Notes under the pieces: model-generated
What the model was told of the DNA's origin: nothing
The model's database searches: none
What the model saw: only the letters and a program-made list of their open reading frames with translations
From: Symbiodinium natans
Lineage: Eukaryota > Sar > Dinophyceae > Suessiales > Symbiodiniaceae
DNA length: 64,000 nucleotides
Assembly: GCA_905221605.1 (NCBI GenBank)
Contig: CAJNDS010000291.1
Coordinates: forward strand, 542,589 to 606,588
Direction of reading: 5' to 3'
In this document: positions 56,706-64,000 of the stretch, piece by piece
Numbering within the stretch: position 1 is the stretch's first letter
Layout of the letters: the number at the start of each line of letters is the position of its first letter
Program-made: the position numbers and the translations under genes

Positions 56706-57124
56706 AGGGGCTTGGAAGCCATGGAGAGAAAGGCCGGATGGCACCTTCAGTTTGAGGCCCTCGCCCATTCCTCTGCTTCTTCTTCATCTTCTGAGTGCTT
56801 GAGGGCGAGAGCCCAGCCAGGCGCCTCCTCGGATGCGGGTCCGCTGTCTCCTGTTCTTCTGCGAACTTGAGAGCCCCCTTGCGAGCGCTAATCAATGTGC
56901 ACTCTATTCGGCGGGTCCCTTTTCGCGATGATCGCAAGGCTTCCGGGGACCCCAGTGTCGTGTCGACCTCATAGTCGGGGGCCCCTGGTGTCCAAGGGGT
57001 CTTCAAGGATGTTTGTGTCAGGCGGCCTTTCGCCGTCAACCTGCGTTGGTGGCACCCCCGCCTCGTCCTCCATCCTGCATGGTCTGCACCCCTTCTCTCT
57101 CTTCTACATTCGCTTCCATGACCT

Positions 57125-58032
57125 CTTCGTGTTATACTGTTCATTTTATTATTCTTCTTATTCTTCTTATTCTTCTTCTTTCTTTCTTCGTCCTTCCTTC
57201 TTCTTCTTCTTATTCTTCTTTCTTAGTCTCTTCTTCTTCCTTCTTCTTCTCCTTCTTTCTTCTTCGTTCTTCTTTCTTCTTCTTTTCTTCTCTTCTTCGT
57301 CTTCTTCTACTAACCTTCTTCCTTCTTCTTCTTCTTCATTCTTACTTCTTCTTCTTCTTCTTCTTTCTTCTCGTCTTCCCTCTCTTTCTTCTTCCGTCTT
57401 CTCTCTTCTTCTTCTTCTTCTCTTCTTCTTCTTTTCCTTCTTCTTCTTCTTCTTCCTTCTTCTTCTTCTTCTTTCTTTCTTTTTCCTGCTTCGTCTGCTT
57501 CTGCTTCTGCTTTCATCTTGTGCTTTCTTCTTATTATTCTTTTCTATTTTCTTCTTGTTGGTTTCTTCTTCTTGTCTTCTCTTTTCTTCCTCCTTCTTTT
57601 GTTTTCAAAAAATTATATTCTTGAATTGTTCTTTTTTTAATAGTTTCTTGTTCTTCTTCTTCTTCTTATTCTCTTCTTATTTCTCCTTCCTTCTTCTTCT
57701 TTCTTCTCTCTTCCTTGCTTTTTCGTCTTCGTCTTCTTTCTTCTTCCTTCTCTTCCTTCTTCTCTTCCTGTCTTCCTTTCTTCTCGGCTTCTCGTTCTTT
57801 CTTCTTCTTTCTTTCTTTCTTCCTCTTCTTCTTCTTCTTCTTCTTCTTCCTTCTCCTTCTTCTTCTTCTTTCTTCTTTCTTCCTTCTTTCTTTCTTTCTT
57901 TGCTTCTTTCCTTCGTCATCTTTTCTTCTTCTTTCTTCTTCTTCTTCTCTTCTTCTGTCCTTTCCCTTCTTCTTCTTCTCTTTCTTCTTCTTCTTTTCTT
58001 CCTTCTGCTTTCCGTCTCCTCATCTCCTCTCA
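57125..58032. repeat. TTC-rich pyrimidine tract
   Basis: About 900 bases of TTC, CTTT and TCTTCC units with purines on the plus strand rare. Open frames of up to 401 codons (Ser/Phe/Leu on plus, Lys/Glu/Arg on minus) exist only because the unit lacks stops. Such tracts can form triple-helical H-DNA. GT, TA and AAAATTATATTC interruptions cluster at 57500-57650. Confidence 0.97.
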
Positions 58033-58259
58033 GCCCCCCTCCCCCCGAGGGTAGCTGCCCCCGCGAAGAGCCGCGCACATCCGAAGGGCTTCTGATCTAG
58101 TAGTAAAAGCGGGGTGGGCCGTGGCTTTGCTTAGGTTTGCCCTCCCCTCTCCCCTCTCCTCGCTGTCCTCATCTCGAACGCTAGGAACCCCCCAGAAGAG
58201 AGAAAGGGGATGGCCGCGACCGCCCCAAAGGGCGCGATGAGCCACAAGTTCTTGCTGTC

Positions 58260-59060
58260 GTGGGCCCTCATCTCTGTTTCTCCTTCTCCTCTCTCCCTCT
58301 TCACTCCTCCTCCCTTTTTTCCTCTCCTCCTCCTCCCTCCTCCTCCTAATCTCTCCCCTTCCTTTTTTCCTTCACCTTTTTTTCTCTCTTCTGGTGCGCT
58401 TCATCTCCACGAACTATCTCCCACTCAGCCTCGATCCGATACTCTCGGTCCCCTCTCTCGATCCTCACCCCCACTCACCTACCCCCTCTCGCTCTCCATC
58501 TTTCTTCCCACTCTCTTCTTTTCCAACTCATCGGCCCTCTCGCGCACGTCCTCCCTCCCGCTTCCTCCGCCATCCCCTTCTCTCTTCCTTATCCACCTTC
58601 TTCTTCCTTGTTCTTCTTCTTCTGCTGCTGGGCATGCGGGCATTGGGCAAGATTTTTGCCCCACCTTAACCCCGCGTTCTCCCTTTCTTTCGTTCTTTCA
58701 ATTTAATTTCTCTAGGTTTATTTATAATAATAAATTATTATCATCATATTATTCGCTTACAAATTAACTAACTGCTTTAATTTCCTTCTTTCTCTATCTT
58801 TCTTCTGGTTTTTTCCCTTTCTTCTGGCATTTCTCTTCTGCATTTCTGTCTGTCTTCTGTCTGTCTGTCTTTTTCGGTATTTTGTTTGTAGTTGTTTGGC
58901 GCTCTCTGCTTCATGTCCTTCTTTCTTTCTTATTTCATTTCTTTCTGTCCCTATCCTTTCCGTTCCGTTCTGTCTTCATGAGGTCGGCGCTCGTTCACTC
59001 CAACTCTCCTCTCTCTCATTCCTCCCTCTCCTCTCTCCTCATGACATGCTGATACTAGAA
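58260..59060. repeat. CT-rich tract, second block
   Basis: CTCCTTCT-type pyrimidine sequence continues with more C (58270-58700), an AT patch (58700-58760), then TTTCTTTC/TCTGTCTG (58780-58980), ending in A14 at about 59060-59073. Separated from the first block by about 230 bases of ordinary sequence. Confidence 0.9.
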
Positions 59061-59078
59061 AAAAAAAAAAAAACCTAC

Positions 59079-59860
59079 TCAACGGCTTCCACAAGCATCT
59101 GCCGCTGCTGCCGCTGTTTGGTGCCGAAATGGAAGAATTTGCAAAACCCGGATGCTTCGAATCAGGTCACCCCGGAAGGCTTCGGTCGACATAACTTGCC
59201 TGCCCGAGTGTTCTCTTCTGTCGATGTTTCTAAGCCTTTTCTTGTTTTCCCACAACACACCCACTGTGGGGCGGAGAAAGATCCAGTTTCCAGAGGGGGC
59301 GGGAATGGCACCTTCTGTCGGCAGCAGCCTTGGGCTGTTCACCCTGTTCCGACTCCTTACCTCTTTGCTCACTGAAGACAGACAGACTACCTTGGTCAGA
59401 GAGTGCAAACAGCTGCCTAAAGCAGCAGACCTGCTTGCCGGGTTTTCTTCTCTTTGAATATCGCAACAGCTCCGCAGGGCTTCGCGGTCCAAAAGGTCTC
59501 TACAAGGTCCTCCTAGCGCCAACTCTGGATAATCCCGGGTCCCGTGTGCAAGCGCATAATGAGAAGCGAACTGAACTGCCATCTATCTTGCTGGCGGCCC
59601 TCATTTCATCTTCTTGGCTTTTGCGACCCAAGCTCCAAGCTGCCTCACAGGCGAACGAAATGTCCCGATGGTCCACGCTGCCACCACAAACCGAGGGACG
59701 TGGGATCTGTGGCCTGCACTTATCGCCAAGGAAAAAAGATTCCCAAGAAATGACACTGGAAGACCCCATAAACATGGAACAAACCTCCATAATTGGGCCC
59801 ATGCCAATATCGCATGCTTGAAGAACATTTAGGTTGCAGTTATTGTAGGTGTTGCAGAGG
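59079..59860 (-). CDS. Possible exons, unidentified
   Basis: Minus-strand coding-like pieces: LAWAQLWRFVPCLWGLPVSF, LGNLFSLAISAGHRSHVPRF (about 59805-59690, hydrophobic); KQVCCFRQLFALSDQGSLSV (about 59440-59380); and STEAFRGDLIRSIRVLQILP (about 59180-59120). They may be exons of one gene, possibly membrane-associated. No family is recognised and the joins are not determined. Confidence 0.25.
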
Positions 59861-59977
59861 CACGGGGCCGGCCTGCTCGCGCAAGTGAGTGGCTGCAACC
59901 AATACGGCAACTGTGTGGGAAACCAGAGTTCTTGTCGTCCTCGCAGGACAGGTACCCCGAGCTCTGGAGGGTCTAAA

Positions 59978-60275
59978 AAAAAACCTAAACCCTAAACCCT
60001 AACCCTAAACCCTAAACCCTAACCCTAAACCCTAAACCCTAAACCTAAAACTAAACCTAAAAAACCCTCAACCCCCTAAACCCTAAACCCTAAACCCTAA
60101 AACCCAAACCAAAACCAGCCGCGACCAAGAGGTGTTCTGCCCCGTAAAGAAGGCGCCATCGTCGAGCTGCAGATGCCAGCGACTGGATCTTTCTTCCACC
60201 TTCTGACAACTTGGACAGCTTTCAGGGTTAGGTTTAGGGTTTCGGTTTAGGGTTTAGGGTTTAGGGTTTGGATTG
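59978..60275. repeat. Mixed CCCTAAA/CCCTAA array, then TTTAGGG array
   Basis: 59978-60112 has perfect CCCTAAA units interleaved with six-base CCCTAA units and CCTAAAA variants. About 110 bases of ordinary sequence follow, then 60225-60272 carries GGTTAGGTTTAGGGTTTCGG and four TTTAGGG-type units. The two arrays face away from each other (CCCTAAA on the left, TTTAGGG on the right). Confidence 0.95.
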
Positions 60276-60279
60276 TGGC

Positions 60280-60835
60280 TTGATGCAGCAACTCTCTGAA
60301 TAAAGCGAGTATTGGGAAAGTGCTGCATAACAGTCCACCCAGTACTTTGCCTTTGGGTAGCTTATTTTTGATTTCCGTTGGACCTAAGGTAGCAAGGGAA
60401 TGCCTTGCATCCTGTCGGCCAGCGCCTGTCTATTGTGAACAAATTGGCCCACTGTTCTCGAGTTTCCTATGTTTCCTATCCGTCCTTCACAGCTGGGTGG
60501 GGACACAGCAATAGGCAGAAAACCAGCCCTTCACGCACCCCCACATCACCCGAGTATTCGTCAATCCGAGGAGCAAACGCATCTGCTGTAGCAATGTGTT
60601 TCCATTGACGAGCCGCGGACCCCAGTCTCGCAGTATCCTCCTCGTGTTACAAAACCCCGGCCCTGTGCTCCCTGACTTCTAACCATTCTAACCTCCCGCT
60701 CGTCCGACATCCGCAACCATATCCACCGGCACGTCGGCATAACTCATGAATGTACTAGTTCGCGCGGTGAGGTGAGGTCCCGTTCTCCCCATAGATCTTC
60801 TACGAGAAAGCCAGCATCGTTTCCACATGCGTCGA
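60280..60835. other. No gene seen
   Basis: Short overlapping open frames only. The 3' end of the CBS-domain gene may extend into the right part of this stretch. Confidence 0.45.
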
Positions 60836-60838
60836 CAC

Positions 60839-63210
60839 CTGAAAAGTCTGACCGATCTCTCCATCTTCCAAGCCTCCTTCTTCCAAGAGCTGGAATCTTG
60901 CTAACTTTTCTTCCAAGAGCTGAAGCTTCGCAAGCCCTGACAAAGAACCTCCCCAAGCAGATTCAAACAAAACCAGTTTTTGGCAGACAAAGGAGCACCC
61001 TTTGTGTAGTCCGTGTCGGGCTTGTCTTCCTGACAAGCCTCAGATTGCTGGGGAAGACTACAAGATAGCTTGCTGGCAGCTTAGCCAAGCGGATGCCCCT
61101 GGCCCTCAGCACTTCAACAAGTTCTTTAGAACTGTTGGCCCAGAGAAGCTTTAATCCTGTGGCCCAGCCATCCCCAGCCTCCGTGTCCTTCTCATCGCTC
61201 ACTAGGACGCAGTTCTGCTGTGATCCAGCGAGGAGGCGAAACGCCTCCACTTTGAAAATGCTGGACCCGTAGCCGTCTCAGGGTGGCTACACTACACTAG
61301 CGCCTAGTCGGGCCGGGCAACGGGGCGGCGGAACAACAGAGGCATAACAGGCAGTGACTCTGGGCGAGACGAGGGACTAAACACGACTAAACCCCATCCA
61401 AGCTGCTCCCTTATGTTACGCTGTGGAGTAAGCATAGTAAGCCAAACATGCCGAAAAATGCCAAGCGTTGCCTCCGCCAAGTTCTGTTTGGAAGTGCAGC
61501 TGGGTACCGACATCCGCGGCTTCATGACATGCCTTAAACGAAGCCGACTTGAAATCCTCAACTTTGGGAAGGCTGCTCTACCAGGATTCGACAGTGTCCC
61601 CTCGCAAGCTCTCAACAATCTGCAGGCCACAGCGCTTGACAGAGAGGGCCAGAGCTCTCTCTGCGGCCACCGAGGACTTGGAAGCCTGGACACGAGGGAG
61701 GCCCAGGGGGTTTAGAGGGATTTCACATCGAAGCCACCACTTCGCACCATGCACCTCGATCATGCCGTTGGCGATGTCAAGGGCAGAGAGGAGACGAGCT
61801 TTCAAAGGCCGCCCGGAGGCATCCAGCTTCGAGCCTCCGACAAAACGCCCCCAAAAACACACATCCCCTGTCCATCCGTTTGCAGCACCGGTTCGGAGCT
61901 GTAGCCCTAAGGGAGGGTGAATGAAGAGATCGAAACTCCACATCGTACGACATAGTTGCAAGGGAAAAGTGCACTCAGGCTTCACAAGGCCCGGTTCAGA
62001 TCAGTGGCCACTTGCCACCCGCACCAAAAGATGATGGCAGGAGAACTTGCCGCCACCCCCAGACTGCTCCGACATCAGCTTGGCCGCCTCTTGCATGTTC
62101 GGCATATTTCGGCACGTCTCAGCAGTCAACAACCGGTCCTACAGCCTAGATACAGTGGACCTGCAGCATCCTGCAGACAGCCCTCTTGCGCCTCCACCAG
62201 GGGTGTCTCAGCCCCCAGCGTCATGGGAGGCACCAAGAACCCGGGAAGCCGGGCTGGGCCTTGCTGCAGCCTCCAGAAAGTTACAAGACGTGAAGTCAGA
62301 CTCTCAGCCTAAGCACCGGTTTCCGCAGCCTCGGCTGCAGAACGAACCATCCATTTGCTATCCCTCAATGACCCTCAAACTATGTCCAACTACCAGCAAC
62401 ATCCGCGCGAAGTGAATCATCGAGGAAGGGCTGCAAGTCAGCCACCTACTCTGAAACAGGGAGGCCGATGATAAAGCTAGGGGCTCCAGTTGAATGCCGA
62501 AGCTGAAAAATCGCAAACTGAAGCTTTCTAAGGCCTGTGCTCACGAAGCGCGCCCTCCCCCCCCCCCCCTTAGCAAAGCGCCCAAACCCTTTGGCCCCTG
62601 GCCATCTCTCGAGGCTCTGGTCCCAGTCAACGCCTTCCACGATCCTGGGACTGGCAAGACAATAGATTGTCACATACGTACATATATGTACATCTGTATA
62701 TACTATGTAGATGATGTAGGCTACTATAGAGGCTATATACGCCTTAGACCCTGCAAAGATTCAGACTTCAGGGTTTTTGTTCTACAGTAGCGGACTGGAA
62801 TCCGGCGGTTTCAAACAAAACTTGAGCGCAAAACTCAAAGCCATCCAAAACCCATTCACCACCGTGGGCCCCTTCAGATCGCGCGTCGCTTGCAGGATGT
62901 CGTTTTCGGTGAGCACGCCCTGGACTTCGACTTCATCATTCCTCGGGGTAGGACAGAAAACTGAGGAGCCAATCTTCCAAAGATGCCCCAACATTCAGCG
63001 AGAAAGCAGAAAGCGGTAGATCCAGTAGTGCCCTGTATTGGCACGACAGGCCGAGCCACCAAACTGAATTCAGCTCGGGCTCGGCGCATTGAGCACCAGC
63101 ACTGCAGTACGCCCGGACTGGCAGAGCTTGCTGCATGCGTCGGCGAGTGTGTCGCTCTGGAGGCAAGAAGTTGTCTCCCGCAGCTCTACGACGTCCGAGA
63201 CCCGATAGCC
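60839..63210 (-). CDS. Multi-CBS-domain protein
   Basis: The exon starting at 63210 reads RVSDVVELRETTSCLQSDTL, ADACSKLCQSGRTAVLVLN, the first half of a CBS domain. Exon 62941-62863 supplies its end, EVEVQGVLTENDILQATRDL (G-x-x-T-E-x-D-I-L), with a GT donor. A second CBS domain is spread over about 62105-62060 (MQEAAKLMSEQS) and about 61870-61765 (LDASGRPLK, LLSALDIANGM). Exon 61260-61062 reads VEAFRLLAGSQQNCVLVSDE and GLKLLWANSSKELVEVLRAR, a likely third CBS-like unit, ending at a GT donor. Exon 60936-60839 reads LAKLQLLEEKLARFQLLEEG, a coiled tail. CBS pairs bind adenine nucleotides and regulate enzymes, channels or kinases; no partner domain is visible here. Exons between these were not all found. 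Confidence 0.72.
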
Positions 63211-63344
63211 CTGAAGGGCTCTGACTACGACAAGAGGCAATGGAGGGCTGCTTCGGTGCGGAACCACTCTGAGAAGCACACCATCGGGTAGGGACCGTCC
63301 GCTGCGGTCATTGCATTGCGGTCTATGCTATCCGCGGCCCCCGA

Positions 63345-63932
63345 CTTACCATCTTGTTGTCACATCCGACTACCAGCTTGCACTCGAGTTGTCCACAGAG
63401 CCTGCCGTCGACTTTCGGGTGTTGGACTCCTGGCACAGGGCCCCCGAGGCGGGCAGGGCGATTAAAGGTGTTGGCTTTCCAGGTCAACTGGAAGCTGCAT
63501 CGAGGCTGTTGACTGTTTATCGCGGACTTGTATAGCCTTGAAATGCCTTGAAACTAGCCCTGACCCTTAAATGCACCGCCTGGACGGTGGGGCCGCACGT
63601 GGCCGCTTGGGTGAGGGGCAGCCATGGTGAAGATTCCTTGGATGTCTCTCGCTTGACCAGACAAGTGCACTGTTGTTATCCTGCTTCTTCGAACTCAAGC
63701 GTCATTACCTAGCATTTTCTCTGCTTTACGACGGGGGTGTGGAGCAATGAAATGTCGCGCACCTGAGACTCGCGAGCAAACGACGAGGACAGCTCTCCCA
63801 ACCGTTTTGGTCACCACTGATGGCTGCACGATGGCACTGTCTCGCGACGTAGACTGCTGACAATTCCCCCAGAGGCATAGAAAGGACAGATTTGGGGACG
63901 AGCTGAGTCTGCTGTGGGCTGAATGAGAACAA
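63345..63932 (-). CDS. Possible 5' exons of the CBS gene
   Basis: The minus strand 63540-63346 reads LTWKANTFNRPARLGGPVPG and QLECKLVVGCDNKM, ending at a textbook GTAAGT donor. Farther upstream, 63900-63780 reads VPKSVLSMPLGELSAVYVAR. Both lie directly upstream of the first CBS exon on the same strand and could be its N-terminal exons. The plus strand over 63330-63535 is also open (YQLALELSTEPAVDFRVLDS), so strand choice rests on the donor site and the neighbours. Confidence 0.35.
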
Positions 63933-64000
63933 GCACTACAACCACAACAAGCTGAAAGTTTTAGTGGGCCGCTGTCTGCGAATGGCAGTCGACTCCTGGA

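Noticed and set aside
56895-58100. 401-codon plus-strand frame and Lys/Glu/Arg-rich minus-strand frames
   Set aside because: Pure consequence of the TTC/CTT tract. No non-repetitive coding segment is attached.

Overview
The window looks like nuclear DNA of a dinoflagellate, most likely a Symbiodiniaceae-type species. Four things suggest this. Coding sequence is broken into very short exons (about 40-280 bases). Introns start with GT, GC or apparently GA and end in AG, usually followed by G, often with the same few bases at both borders. Plant-type telomere repeats (TTTAGGG/CCCTAAA) are scattered through the interior. Every gene I could recognise lies on the minus strand, as in dinoflagellate unidirectional gene arrays. 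I found no bacterial-type operon, rRNA, tRNA or CRISPR array.

Reading the minus strand from the right end, the recognisable genes are: a multi-CBS-domain protein (about 63.2-60.8 kb); an unidentified coiled-coil gene (about 55.2-54.7 kb); tubulin-folding cofactor D (52.5 to about 48.1 kb, perhaps 47.6 kb, C-terminal part only); a GH127/DUF1680 beta-L-arabinofuranosidase-like gene with thirteen matched exons, nine of them with placed borders (44.2-38.3 kb); a Cys-rich orphan gene (37.6-37.0 kb) whose relative at 35.2 kb is cut off by telomere-like arrays; an unidentified two-exon C-terminus (27.7-27.3 kb); a TPR co-chaperone-like gene (23.9-22.7 kb); a membrane protein of the 'FLDKVCINQ...RLWCIFE' type (18.3-17.0 kb); and several unidentified exons at 15.9-13.3 kb, 8.9-6.3 kb and 5.9-5.1 kb.

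Repeats fill much of the rest. The left end has an 834-base-period duplication and then a 1.1-kb TG/CG mosaic able to form Z-DNA. The 9.2-12.7 kb stretch holds a diverged repeat family around an AT-rich island with a stem-loop. The 34-38 kb stretch is an unusual concentration of intact and decayed TTTAGGG arrays, minisatellites and duplicated blocks. The 57.1-59.0 kb stretch is an almost pure pyrimidine tract.

The genes do not form one pathway. They include cytoskeleton assembly (cofactor D), carbohydrate processing (GH127), chaperone adaptation (TPR), ligand sensing (CBS) and a membrane protein. Exon borders below were read by eye from splice consensus plus family similarity. Where only an open, coding-like stretch is visible, the entry says so and confidence is low. 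No transcript evidence was available.
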